From positions 62,001-126,000 of the forward strand of contig JACMNQ010000036.1 of NCBI GenBank assembly GCA_014378465.1: DNA of 64,000 nucleotides, written 5' to 3'. The stretch is from Oligoflexia bacterium (GTDB taxonomy: Bacteria; Bdellovibrionota; UBA1018). Shown piece after piece: positions 27,581 to 36,461 of the stretch. The notes under the pieces were generated by a model that ran no database searches, was not told where the DNA came from, and saw only the letters and a list, made by a program, of their open reading frames with translations. How positions within the stretch are numbered: position 1 is the stretch's first letter; every line of letters starts with the position of its first letter. The translations under genes and the position numbers were made by a program.

Positions 27581-28863
27581 AAAATAGACTGTTCAATACT
27601 TTTATACTTGGAGTGATGAGCACTCAGCTCATCCTGCTGCCTGTGCCGCGATCAATTCTGGCGGCTGATCCCGAGGGTGCCAGTGCAAGCACGGATGCAG
27701 CGGAAAGTTCGCAGTTCACTGAAGCCGAAATCGCGGAAAGCGGCGCTGCTGGCGACAAGGACAAGAAAGGCTTTCGACTCTGGCCCTTCAGAAAAAAGGC
27801 CCAAGACAAGAGCGCTTTTGAGTCGCGAAAATGCGGCAACTTCAAGATCGAAGCTGATTTGTCTGAAAGCGGCGACCCTCTCGTCTGTCGTACGGATGAT
27901 GGGATGGGAACCCGGCGCTACAAAACGAAGCACGCCCAGGTCCAGCTGCACGTTCCGCAGGCCATGATCGATATCTCCAGGGACAGCTCTGAAATCATTG
28001 ATCGGGTACTCTTGGACACTCTGCAGAGCAAAGTCGATGATCGTTTCAAGAAAACATTTGGCTGGGTCGACAGTCTCGAAGATAAGGCCCAAGCCGCGGA
28101 CCTTCGTAAAGCATTCACCGCGTTGAAGGAAAAGATCCTCGATCAGAAAGAGTCCGAACCTAAACATCAGATTCGCAAATGGTTGGCTCTTTATCCGGAG
28201 CTCGAAGAGGAGATGACTCGGGAACATCCTGAGTTTGCTCCGTTGATCTGTCGCTATGAAGTGTGGAAACACCGTGAAAGTTTTCTGAAGAGCGTAGGGA
28301 TGGCAGCGGGAGCCTTGGGCGGCATCGGTGTTCTGCTTGCAGGACCGCTCGCCTGGTACCTTTGGGTTCCGGCACTTCCGAAAATCCTGCTGGCGGCTGG
28401 AGCGCTCAAATTAGGTTCTGGCGCACTGAAGGTTCAAGGCGCTGTTGCCGGCTGGGACAAAGTCAAAGCGGCGACGTTGGCGAACAAGATGCTGAAGCTC
28501 TATGACGAAACTCAGGACTACATCAATGAACTCAGAAAAAATCCGAATGCGGAGAACCTCGCATTGATCAAATCTCTGCAGTCACAGCTCCCTTCGGAAC
28601 AGGAACTGACCCATCTCAAAGAAGTGAAAAGAGGCAAGAAGCGAACTTTTCTGGCCGTGGGTTCCGGACTCTGGACCTCGAGCTTCGGCCTTGCCGCCGT
28701 TTACGGTGGACTCAAGGCCATGAAACTTTTTTCTGACTTCAAGACGGACGCTCCGGCCCAGGTGACCAATCCCGTCGGCACCGGCGGCGTAGGGCCTGGC
28801 GGTGTCGGCACCGGGGACGGTGGACCTCCGCCGGGCGGGTTCGGTGGCGATGACGGCGGCTGA
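27577..28863 (+). CDS. Exported protein with central hydrophobic segments and Gly-rich tail
   Basis: 428 residues. Signal-like N-terminus (LFNTFILGVMSTQLILLPVPRSILAA). A charged alpha-helical region follows, then two hydrophobic segments (about 245-285, MAAGALGGIGVLLAGPLAWYL and LPKILLAAGALKLGSGAL) and a third near 360-380, and finally a Gly/Pro-rich acidic tail (GPGGVGTGDGGPPPGG). No known domain. As the last gene of the operon with two unknown exported proteins it may be their membrane component. Ends before a bidirectional terminator. Confidence 0.75.
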   Translation: MKNRLFNTFILGVMSTQLILLPVPRSILAADPEGASASTDAAESSQFTEAEIAESGAAGDKDKKGFRLWPFRKKAQDKSAFESRKCGNFKIEADLSESGDPLVCRTDDGMGTRRYKTKHAQVQLHVPQAMIDISRDSSEIIDRVLLDTLQSKVDDRFKKTFGWVDSLEDKAQAADLRKAFTALKEKILDQKESEPKHQIRKWLALYPELEEEMTREHPEFAPLICRYEVWKHRESFLKSVGMAAGALGGIGVLLAGPLAWYLWVPALPKILLAAGALKLGSGALKVQGAVAGWDKVKAATLANKMLKLYDETQDYINELRKNPNAENLALIKSLQSQLPSEQELTHLKEVKRGKKRTFLAVGSGLWTSSFGLAAVYGGLKAMKLFSDFKTDAPAQVTNPVGTGGVGPGGVGTGDGGPPPGGFGGDDGG

Positions 28864-28881
28864 TTTCAGAAATTCAATTCA

Positions 28882-28921
28882 AAAGTAAAAAGGCCAGAGA
28901 TGCTCACGCGTTTCTGGCCTT
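28882..28921. terminator. Bidirectional terminator between convergent genes
   Basis: AAGGCCAGA (28890-28898) pairs perfectly with TCTGGCCTT (28913-28921). The minus-strand side is followed by TTTTACTTTT, a good U-tract; the plus side is weaker. It separates the exported-protein operon from the convergent gene at 28953. Confidence 0.8.
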
Positions 28922-28952
28922 ATCATTTCAGTTCATCACCAGTACTGAGTCT

Positions 28953-30836
28953 TCATTGCGGCAAAGTCGGCCTGATGTAGAAACTGTTTCCATAGATGAA
29001 CGGCGACTTTCCGGATGGAGGCTGTGCTGCGGATGGCATCATGCAGTTCGCGCCGTCAAAGCTGCCCTTCGGACAGCACTGTGGGTTGCCATTTCCGCAC
29101 GAGTTGAGGGGTGCCTGCACCGGGACATAATAGTATTGATTCTGATGAATGAAAGCTTGCTGAGCACCCGGCGGTGATCCCACATAGCAGTTCGCGCCGT
29201 CAAAGTTTCCGGTCGGGCATTGGCGGTTGATCGGCCGGTAGTAGAACCGGTTCTGATAGATGAAGGGTGAAGCGCCGGTAGGCGGTGCACTCACGTGACA
29301 GTTTGCTCCATCAAAAGTGCCGAGTGAACATCTCTTCAGGAGAGGCTGGTAGTAAAACCGGTTCTGATACAGAAATGGATTGGCTCCAGGAGGCGGACTT
29401 TCGACGTAGCAATTTGAGCCGTCATAGGTCCCGATCGGACAGACTTCACGGAGTGAGGAGACTCCACGCGTGACTCTGGCCCCCGGGCGACTCCAGATCG
29501 CCTGGATCGCGTCTTCCTGATCAAAGGCGCTGCGGTTGGCGCGGTACATGACGCCTGGCCACGCCACGTTCGGAAGAGTGGTACCGCGCTGACCCGGCAT
29601 CTGAAGATACCCTTCGTTTCCAAAGGAGGCGATCCGGTCCGAAATGTAGCGAAGTGCTGAGTCGCGACGGGCTTTCGGGAGAAGTGAAAACCAGGTGATT
29701 TCATCGTAACCGAAGGGAAACCAATCCTGATTGGCGACCCCTGGCCTCTGGCTGATGCCGAAATTGTCAAACTCGGCGAGATAGGGCAGAGATGCCACGT
29801 ACTCATCCCGCGGAGTGACTCCCGGTGTGACGCTGTGGTAGATCGTGTCGAGATAATTCTTCTCCACCGTGAATTGTTCGATGCGGGATCCGCGTTGTTT
29901 CGGCCGAATGGGCACTTCCTGAAAATCAAAGACGAGGCGTCGGTAACTGTCCGGCGGTGTGACGTAGCCCTGAGCATGACTGTTGATCCAGACGAAGTTT
30001 CTGCGCGCGTGTTGAGCGCCATACGCGCGGATCTTCTTGAACAGTCCCCAGACGTGCAGCATGCTTGGATCGCCCTCACTCATGAGCTGAATCTGTCCGG
30101 TGTGCAGGGACTCGGCTCCGGCATCGATGTAATTTCGGGCCCGGTAGTAGTACCACATCTTGCTTTCGATGCGGGTGAGGTCCGGAATCGCGTCCGTTGG
30201 GCCGCTCCAGTTGTGGTGAGCGGGAAAATCCGGAAAAGTCATCGCAAGAAAACTGAAATGCCTCTGCTCCACCGGGAGATCAAAAGCCTGAAAGACCCAG
30301 GCGGGCACGGTGATATTATTCACCGCGAGATTGATGTATTCGAATACTGCGCCCTCCACGACGATGTCAGGATCCATCGCATGGATTCGGCGTGCGGCGT
30401 CCGCCGCCTCGGCGAAGTGACGGGATTCAGTCGCATCATCCCAAGTGCTCCCCCACCAGCCAGCCCATCTGCCGATGTAAAGAGGTCGAATACGGGCGAT
30501 CATCTGAATGTCGTCGGTGAGTTGAGTGGCCGGATAGTAAGGATCAAACACATTCAACCCCGCCATGGTGATGGACCGGGAGAGCGCCAACTTGAGATGC
30601 GCCATTGAGCCCGGCACCGCATTTCCCGGAAGAGAGTAACCCGTGAGCACGGTGTCCGTCAGTGTGGCAATCGATGCAGATGCCGATGCGGGACTTCGCG
30701 AAGGGGAGAGCGAAGCTCCATCGGAACTCGAGATCCCTTTTGCTTCACCAGGTGTCACGCCTCCCATGAGAAGGAGAAACCCGAGTGAAAAAGCCTGGAA
30801 CGGCCTACGCGAAAGAAAAGGATGAATCGTTTTCAA
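28953..30836 (-). CDS. Large secreted protein with four C-terminal Cys repeats
   Basis: 627 residues from a TTG with GGGGG upstream. A signal peptide (FSLGFLLLMGGVTPGEAKG) is followed by a Ser/Ala-rich linker. Residues about 85-460 form one large domain with many Trp, Tyr and acidic residues (RPLYIGRWAGWWGSTWDD, WFPFGYDEITWFSLLP), reminiscent of TIM-barrel carbohydrate enzymes, but I cannot name a family. Residues 470-627 are four repeats of about 38 residues: C-x2-GTFDGANC, PPxGAxPFIYQNRFYY. The paired Cys in each suggest a disulfide-bonded surface module, maybe for binding. Converges on the neighbouring exported-protein operon, which also has Cys-pair repeats. Confidence 0.8.
   Translation of the reverse strand: MKTIHPFLSRRPFQAFSLGFLLLMGGVTPGEAKGISSSDGASLSPSRSPASASASIATLTDTVLTGYSLPGNAVPGSMAHLKLALSRSITMAGLNVFDPYYPATQLTDDIQMIARIRPLYIGRWAGWWGSTWDDATESRHFAEAADAARRIHAMDPDIVVEGAVFEYINLAVNNITVPAWVFQAFDLPVEQRHFSFLAMTFPDFPAHHNWSGPTDAIPDLTRIESKMWYYYRARNYIDAGAESLHTGQIQLMSEGDPSMLHVWGLFKKIRAYGAQHARRNFVWINSHAQGYVTPPDSYRRLVFDFQEVPIRPKQRGSRIEQFTVEKNYLDTIYHSVTPGVTPRDEYVASLPYLAEFDNFGISQRPGVANQDWFPFGYDEITWFSLLPKARRDSALRYISDRIASFGNEGYLQMPGQRGTTLPNVAWPGVMYRANRSAFDQEDAIQAIWSRPGARVTRGVSSLREVCPIGTYDGSNCYVESPPPGANPFLYQNRFYYQPLLKRCSLGTFDGANCHVSAPPTGASPFIYQNRFYYRPINRQCPTGNFDGANCYVGSPPGAQQAFIHQNQYYYVPVQAPLNSCGNGNPQCCPKGSFDGANCMMPSAAQPPSGKSPFIYGNSFYIRPTLPQ
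28965..29440 (-). repeat. Four tandem protein-coding repeats of about 115 bp
   Basis: Each unit encodes C-x2-G-[TSN]-[FY]-DG-[AS]-NC, a Pro-rich turn and [FY]-x-YxN-x-[FY]YY. At the DNA level GCGCCGTCAAAG recurs in two units and GCTCCATCAAAA and GAGCCGTCATAG in the others, so the copies have diverged. The third unit has an insertion with an extra Cys pair. Confidence 0.85.
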
Positions 30837-31280
30837 ACAGCCCCCGTGATCAGTCGTTCAGATTGATGCCTCAAGAGCTTAGCACTCTGCAAACGGCGCA
30901 GAAATGTGTCTTCAGTGACCTGCTTCTTCGTCGCGTTGACTCGTAAAAAACGACGCCGAGAAGGGGGGTGGGAATTGTGAGGTGGGTCCTCGTTGACTCA
31001 CGAGGAGGACACCGTAGGCTTGAGTTGCTCAATCCAAAAGAAAAACGGGAGCATCTCATTGTCAGCCAAGAGTCAAAGTACCCATACGTGCTCCATCAAA
31101 AGATGAGTGCTGCTCGGATCAAAATGGTTTCAAGATGGGTCCACGTGATGCGAGGCATGTGCACGCCGAAAGCTCCGACATCGAGCTGGTACATGACGGC
31201 TATCCCTGTTCAGACGGGAGAATGGGACCTGCGGAGAGAGAATAAAGCCACGCGGATCTTGGACGAAATCTTTCAGGAGC
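30837..31280. other. Intergenic region with a perfect hairpin
   Basis: Holds the upstream region of the minus-strand gene ending at 30836. TCCTCGT (30987-30993) and ACGAGGA (31000-31006) form a perfect seven-pair hairpin with loop TGACTC; the word CGTTGACTC also occurs about 57 bases earlier in another weak hairpin. Open frames here lack ribosome sites and have frameshifted, degenerate sequence. Confidence 0.4.
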
Positions 31281-31448
31281 TCTGCTCTCACCCAGGAGCA
31301 GAAAGAAAGCCTCAAGGCACGTCAAGAAACTCTCGATCCTTTTGAACTGAGAGAAGGAATCGAAGAGAAGCCTGAACTCTTCCGGGAAACCGTCAGAAGC
31401 GAGAAAGAACACGAAGAACCGACTGAGCTACTCAAGCTTGTAGCCTGA
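31281..31448 (+). pseudogene. Possible transposase C-terminal relic
   Basis: One frame reads LTQEQKESLKARQETLDPF then ELREGIEEKPELF and ends LLKLVA at a stop. LNPFELKxxIExKL near the C-terminus is typical of integrase-core (DDE) transposases. No start, no catalytic residues and no upstream continuation in frame are present, so it would be a dead remnant. The match is from memory of the pattern and is weak. Confidence 0.35.
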
Positions 31449-31522
31449 ATTCCTGCTTCCCACTTTCGGTGTCGTTCAACAATACGGCAATAAGTCTTCG
31501 CATTTTTCGTTACATCTTTTCA

Positions 31523-33298
31523 TCACATTTTCTCTGGCAATGGGATGCCGATCAGAGTGAGGCCCTGAGCTAGAATGCGGCGAGTGGCTTCGACGAGCAT
31601 CAGACGCCCGCGCGTGAGTTCGGGCGAGCCCCCTGCGCTCTGTCCGAGGACGTGGCACTCGCGGTAGAAGGCACCGTAGGACTGGGTGACGTCGACGAGA
31701 AAATGCGCGAGCTGACTCGCTTTGGCCTGAGTGAGCGTGCGTTCCATGTGCAGCGGGAACTGTCCCAGCACTTTGACGAGCGCCAGTTCTTCCGGCGCTT
31801 TCAGAAGCGGAATCAGGCTTTCGTCGAAAGCGACGGCTGGGTAGCCCGCTTCGGCTGCTTTTCTCAGAATGCTGACACAACGAGTGTGAGCGTATTGAAG
31901 GTAAGGACCGGTTTCTCCCTCGAAGTCGACGACGCGTTCGACGTCGAACTCGACATCGCGCGCGGGATCGCCATGCAGATCGTGAAACACGACCGCCCCG
32001 AGTGCGACCGCTTCGGTGATCTGCTCGAGTTCAGAAGGGGAGTAAGTGGCACCCGTACCAGGCGCTGCCGCCGCCGCTCTTTCGGACATGAGGGTGGTGA
32101 CTCGTTCTTTCGCAAGCGTCAGCACTTCGTCAAAAGTGACGAAGTTGCCTTTGCGGGTCGACATCTTCGCGTCTTTGAATCGGTAGAGTCCAGTCGGCAC
32201 ATGCTCGCATTTTGAGGCCCAGTCAAAACCCATCTTGCGAAGGACTGCAAAAACCTGCTGAAAATGGAGCTTTTGCTCGCCGCCCACGACATAGGTCATC
32301 CGGTCAAAATGGAACTGCTCGTGGCGGTAGATTGCCGCAGCGAGGTCACGAGTGGCGTAAATGGATCCGCCGTCGCTCTTCTCGACGATGCAGGGAGGCA
32401 GTTCTTTTCCGTCCGCATCGGTCACGGGCACGATCCAGGCTCCTTCACTCTGAATGAGCAGGTCCTTCTTGCGAAGCTCCGCCATGAGGGGAGCGAGCAT
32501 CGCCTTGTAGTGACTCTCGCCCCAGACGTGATCGAATTTCACATTGAGCCTGGCGTAGAGCTTGTTGAATTCCTTCATCGAAATTTCGACGCACTTTTTC
32601 CAGAGCGCGATCATTTCAGGATCATCCTGCTCGAGTCTTCTGAATGCGGCGCGCGCTTCGTCTTCAAGCGCCGGATTGGTTTCGACTGCCGTGTGAAATT
32701 TCACGTAGATCCCGACCAGATCATTGATCGAGGGGTCAGCGGGGAGATCTGCGCCATACAACTTGAAAGCGACGGAGAGTTTTCCATACTGGGTTCCCCA
32801 GTCGCCGAGGTGGTTGATCGAAGTGACCTTGAAGCCACGGAAGCGGCCGACTCGGTCGAGAGCGGCACCGAGGCCGGTCGGCCGAAAGTGGTAGACCTGA
32901 AAGGGTTTGGCCACGTTCGGTGAACTGTACTCAATCACCCAGCTGCCGCGCGTGTTGGCAGCGAGCTTGCCGTAAGTGCCGTTGCCCGGACCGGCGAGGA
33001 TATCGCCGAGCAGACCCTGCATGACCTCTTTCTGGGGAGCTAGAAAATTGACGTAGGGCCCTGTGGCAGAGACTTCGATGCCGGCAGGAAGTGCCTGCTT
33101 CGCGTGCAGGTCAGCAACCATCTGCGTGGCCACTTGCGCGGGAGCTTTTCGGAATTCTTTCGCGAGCTTGAAGCAGGGGAACGCGAAGTCGCCGAGCTTC
33201 GGGTCCTTGGGGACTTCCAGGTCCGCGGTATCAATGGGTTTTTCGAGAACCTGATTCAGGGCCTGAACGGCCAACTTTGCGAAACGTTCCATAGACAT
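31523..33298 (-). CDS. argS: Arginyl-tRNA synthetase
   Basis: 591 residues. Charges tRNA-Arg in the cytoplasm. The N-terminal additional domain (DPKLGDFAFPCFKLAK), the SSPNVAKPF block, NHLGDWGTQYGKL, and the KMSK-type loop KMSTRKG are all clear, as is the C-terminal anticodon-binding domain ending LIGIPLPEKM. The class I HIGH-like motif reads QVYH where HVGH is usual, an odd change of the first His and the Gly. Start ATG 33298 or the ATG six bases on, which has the better spaced AAGGGT. Confidence 0.96.
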   Translation of the reverse strand: MSMERFAKLAVQALNQVLEKPIDTADLEVPKDPKLGDFAFPCFKLAKEFRKAPAQVATQMVADLHAKQALPAGIEVSATGPYVNFLAPQKEVMQGLLGDILAGPGNGTYGKLAANTRGSWVIEYSSPNVAKPFQVYHFRPTGLGAALDRVGRFRGFKVTSINHLGDWGTQYGKLSVAFKLYGADLPADPSINDLVGIYVKFHTAVETNPALEDEARAAFRRLEQDDPEMIALWKKCVEISMKEFNKLYARLNVKFDHVWGESHYKAMLAPLMAELRKKDLLIQSEGAWIVPVTDADGKELPPCIVEKSDGGSIYATRDLAAAIYRHEQFHFDRMTYVVGGEQKLHFQQVFAVLRKMGFDWASKCEHVPTGLYRFKDAKMSTRKGNFVTFDEVLTLAKERVTTLMSERAAAAAPGTGATYSPSELEQITEAVALGAVVFHDLHGDPARDVEFDVERVVDFEGETGPYLQYAHTRCVSILRKAAEAGYPAVAFDESLIPLLKAPEELALVKVLGQFPLHMERTLTQAKASQLAHFLVDVTQSYGAFYRECHVLGQSAGGSPELTRGRLMLVEATRRILAQGLTLIGIPLPEKM

Positions 33299-33387
33299 AC
33301 CCTTATATTTAAAGGCTCCGGGCTTTCAATCTATTTCCTCAAGCTCCCCAGCATTGAGCCCGATAGGAGGGTGAGACGAGATTATAA

Positions 33388-34575
33388 ATGAAACTTCAGG
33401 TGAACAAAAAGATCGTGATCCTTTCGGCCTCAGCAGTGGTTGCACTGACTGCGCTCGGTGCCGTCAGTGTCCGCATGATGGGGCACAAGGCGTCGTCGAC
33501 CGCGCACGCGGCTCATTCTTCGAAACACGAAGGTCACGAAGCTTCCTCAGCAGGCGAGTCCGAATCAGAAGAAGCTGAAGTCGCTGAAGCGGTCGTTGAA
33601 GCTCACGACGCGTCTGAAGAAGAAGTTAAAGAAGAAGTCGCTGAGCAGATTCATGAAATTCACGGCAACCCTGCTTCGGAAAGTCATGCCAGTGAAAGCC
33701 ATGTCATGAATGATGAGCAGTCTGAAGGCACTTCCGCACATCGAGTACCGGCTTCCGAAACACATGAGGCCGGTGAAGTCTCTGAGCATGCCCATGAACA
33801 GGCCACCGAACACTCCACTGAACACTCCACTGAACATTCCGAAGCGCATCAGGCTCCGGCTCCCGGAATTTTCGGTCGTTTCATGAACACCTACGGTCAG
33901 GCCTTCATCAGCATTCAGGCCAAGGTGAACGAACTCGAAAGAGCCGAAACTGAAAACGAACACCTTCGCCTTGAAAATGCTCACCTCCGCGTGCAGGCTG
34001 AGACTCTTCGCCTCGGCTGTAAAGTTCAGGACTCCAAAGCTCACGTCGAAAAAAGCGTCAAATCAGGCGGCATTGATTTTCAGCTGACCGATATCGATTA
34101 CCAGCCCCCTTCACATCTTCTGCCCGAGCAGCTCTACACGCTTGGAGTCACTTACTTCAAGGCGCACGAAGATGAAAAAGCCGTCAAGATCTTCAATGTC
34201 CTGACGGAGATGCAGGGCAATGACTCCTACAAGACCGCCCAGACCTACCTCATGAGTGGAGTGGCCTGGTACCGCCTTGAGCACTTTCAGTGGGCCGATG
34301 CCTACTTCGAGCGCGCGCTCAAGACGAAGGCCAATCCGGAAAATCAGACCTATCATGCCCAGGCCCGCCTCTGGCGCGCGATGGTCGCACAAAAAGATCA
34401 AAAACGTGAGCTTGCTCAAGGCTTTCTGAAAGACCTGATTGAAAATCATCCCCATAGCACGGAAGCCGCTTGGGTGAATCCTAAGGAGGGTGGACGCGCG
34501 CCAGCGGCCTCAAAATCGGTACACAAGCCGGATTTGAAGTCGAAGCACAAGTCTGAAGCTCATGGGTCCCACTAA
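33388..34575 (+). CDS. Inner-membrane-anchored coiled-coil and TPR-like protein with His/Glu-rich region
   Basis: 395 residues. One N-terminal membrane helix (about 8-27) is followed by a His/Glu/Ser-rich low-complexity region (30-150, e.g. HEQATEHSTEHSTEHSEAH), a leucine-zipper-like coiled coil (about 170-205), and then TPR-like helices (230-340, LYTLGVTYFKAHEDEKAV, YLMSGVAWYRLEHFQWADAYF). It resembles YbgF/TPR scaffold proteins of the periplasm; the His run may bind metal. AGGAGGG is present but too far (16 bases) from the ATG to be a normal ribosome site. Overlaps the FecR-like gene by 14 bases. Confidence 0.8.
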   Translation: MKLQVNKKIVILSASAVVALTALGAVSVRMMGHKASSTAHAAHSSKHEGHEASSAGESESEEAEVAEAVVEAHDASEEEVKEEVAEQIHEIHGNPASESHASESHVMNDEQSEGTSAHRVPASETHEAGEVSEHAHEQATEHSTEHSTEHSEAHQAPAPGIFGRFMNTYGQAFISIQAKVNELERAETENEHLRLENAHLRVQAETLRLGCKVQDSKAHVEKSVKSGGIDFQLTDIDYQPPSHLLPEQLYTLGVTYFKAHEDEKAVKIFNVLTEMQGNDSYKTAQTYLMSGVAWYRLEHFQWADAYFERALKTKANPENQTYHAQARLWRAMVAQKDQKRELAQGFLKDLIENHPHSTEAAWVNPKEGGRAPAASKSVHKPDLKSKHKSEAHGSH

Positions 34576-35812
34576 GCGCACTCCCGCTCCCATCATTTCA
34601 AACTCAGCACGGCTCGCGCTTTCGCTTGCTGCCTTCACTTCAGTGCTCTTTTCAGCGGTGAACGCACGAAATGGTTTCGCTTTTCCCGGCGAACCACCTC
34701 ATGCGGCCCGCACGGTCTGCGCCGTTCTCGAGAAATTTGAAGGCGAAGTCCAGATCCTCAACTCAGATCGTTCTGAACTCATTGATACCCAGCCTGAAAG
34801 CACCGTCGCCTGCGGCAACTGGATCAGCGTCGGTCAGGGCTGGGCGATCATTCGACATGCTCAGGGCTACCGCTTTCATGCGGGCAATGAAACTTTCATT
34901 CAGATTCAGGATCTTCAGGCCGCGGACAATGCGGAACATGACCATCTGCTGCTTTTCAAGGGGCAGCTTTCGGCGTATGCTGGAAAAGGGATGGGGGAAC
35001 TTCACGTGGCGTCTGCCAACGGACGGGCTCGCATCACGAACGGGACCGGCGTCCTGATCTTTGATTCAGAAAAGGTGGAAACTCAGTTGATCGCGCTGGA
35101 TCAGCCGATCTCCCTCGAAAATCGATTCTTCGCCACGACGGCCACCTCCCGCATCACTCTGAGAGCGGGGGAGGCATCGGTACTCAAACTGTCTTCGGCG
35201 CGCCTGATTCCTTCCACTCCGAAGGCCTTGGCCATTTCAGCCCTGCGGAGCAAACTTCAGGAACTTCAGCTGGGTGAAAGTTTTCAGGACTCCGTCACCG
35301 CCGTCGCTCAGAAGAGAGCGGATCGCAAGCTCGCTTCCGAACTCAAGATCAAAACCCCTCACTTGGAAAAGCTTCAGGAAAAAACCGAGACCGTTCCGCA
35401 ACCGGCACTCTCGAGTGCTTCCGGCTCCTCGGGCCTCGAACTGCAGCCTCCGGTCGTGGCCGAAATCGCGCCTGCATTTGAAGTCGGCGTCACTCCCGCT
35501 CCCGTGGTGGCACCCGCTCCTGGTTCACGCAGCCCCGCCAGTGCCGGGCTCCAGCGGCATCTGGCGAACAAGCTGCAGGGCGACGATTCGGACGCTTCTG
35601 AAGACGCCGAGATCACTTCAGTCAGTCACTCGCATGCAAACGCCGGCAAGGTGAAGGCTTCCAGAAAAATTCCGCGGAGCCGTTCTCAGATCAGGGTCCG
35701 ATCAAGACGTTCCGCGAATCAGTCCGACAGTTCGGCCAAGCCAGGACGAACGAGCGGAGAGCCTGAGAAGGCTCATTTGTTACAGGAACTCGGAGAAATT
35801 CAGCCAGACTGA
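34562..35812 (+). CDS. Exported FecR-like domain protein
   Basis: 416 residues with an N-terminal signal (ARLALSLAAFTSVLFSAVNA). Residues about 50-205 fit the FecR beta fold: VCAVLEKFEGEVQILNSD, a G-W/I-x-x-G-x-x-I spacing (CGNWISVGQGWAIIRH), then FIQIQDLQ and strand-rich LHVASANGRARITNGTGVLI. FecR-like domains sense or scaffold in the periplasm. The C-terminal 200 residues are Pro/Ser/Lys-rich and probably disordered. It follows the TPR-like gene with a 14-base overlap, so the two proteins probably work together at the envelope. Confidence 0.75.
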   Translation: MGPTKRTPAPIISNSARLALSLAAFTSVLFSAVNARNGFAFPGEPPHAARTVCAVLEKFEGEVQILNSDRSELIDTQPESTVACGNWISVGQGWAIIRHAQGYRFHAGNETFIQIQDLQAADNAEHDHLLLFKGQLSAYAGKGMGELHVASANGRARITNGTGVLIFDSEKVETQLIALDQPISLENRFFATTATSRITLRAGEASVLKLSSARLIPSTPKALAISALRSKLQELQLGESFQDSVTAVAQKRADRKLASELKIKTPHLEKLQEKTETVPQPALSSASGSSGLELQPPVVAEIAPAFEVGVTPAPVVAPAPGSRSPASAGLQRHLANKLQGDDSDASEDAEITSVSHSHANAGKVKASRKIPRSRSQIRVRSRRSANQSDSSAKPGRTSGEPEKAHLLQELGEIQPD

Positions 35813-35849
35813 ACTTTCGAGTCGTTTTGATCCCATGGAGGGCAGTCAG

Positions 35850-36461
35850 ATGTTTTCTCATCTCAGTTTTCGCCGATTTTCGAGTCGATTTCCGGTGATG
35901 CTCCTGTGCATCACGGCGGCGACCGCAGCCCTGGTGCCTGTGCCTCGGCAAGCCGCCGCGGCGGACGGCACGAAGCTCGAATATTCCCTTGGTTTTTCCT
36001 TCAATCGAACTCAGTATGACGGAGGCAGTTTCAACTGGGAGCGCCGCTGGGGGACTTCCATCGGATACAACTTCAGTGATACATCTCAGCTGGAAGCGTC
36101 CATCCAGGACGTTTTCTCCCGCAACAAATTTGCGGGCTTCGAGGACGACACTTATCATGATCAAATCTACAGTGCAGACTGGGTGCAGGGACTCGTCGGC
36201 AAGGAATACCGCATCCAACCTTATGTCAAAGCCGGAATCGGTCAGCTCATTCGCAAGGCCAGCGCGACCAACAGCAATGGCATCACGAAGAGCTCTTCGA
36301 TCGGCCAGCTCACGGGCGTGCTCGGCGCCGGTTTGCGCCTCTACATCACCCGGACTTTCGCGATCAAGGCCGAAGCCACGAGTTACCTCACGGGCGGGAG
36401 CATCGCGACTTACAAGAACAACCTCGCCGGCACGATCGGTGTCTCACTCAACTTTGACTGA
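35850..36461 (+). CDS. Small outer-membrane beta-barrel protein
   Basis: 203 residues from ATG 35850, chosen because GGAGG is 8 bases upstream; an ATG at 35835 lies ahead of it in frame. A signal peptide (LLCITAATAALVPVPRQAAA) is followed by alternating amphipathic strands, e.g. LEYSLGFSFNRTQY, WGTSIGYNFSDTSQLEASI, and the C-terminal strand GTIGVSLNFD. This looks like an eight-stranded barrel of the OmpA/OmpW-like size; function unknown. Its stop overlaps the start of the following peptidase. Confidence 0.8.
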   Translation: MFSHLSFRRFSSRFPVMLLCITAATAALVPVPRQAAAADGTKLEYSLGFSFNRTQYDGGSFNWERRWGTSIGYNFSDTSQLEASIQDVFSRNKFAGFEDDTYHDQIYSADWVQGLVGKEYRIQPYVKAGIGQLIRKASATNSNGITKSSSIGQLTGVLGAGLRLYITRTFAIKAEATSYLTGGSIATYKNNLAGTIGVSLNFD

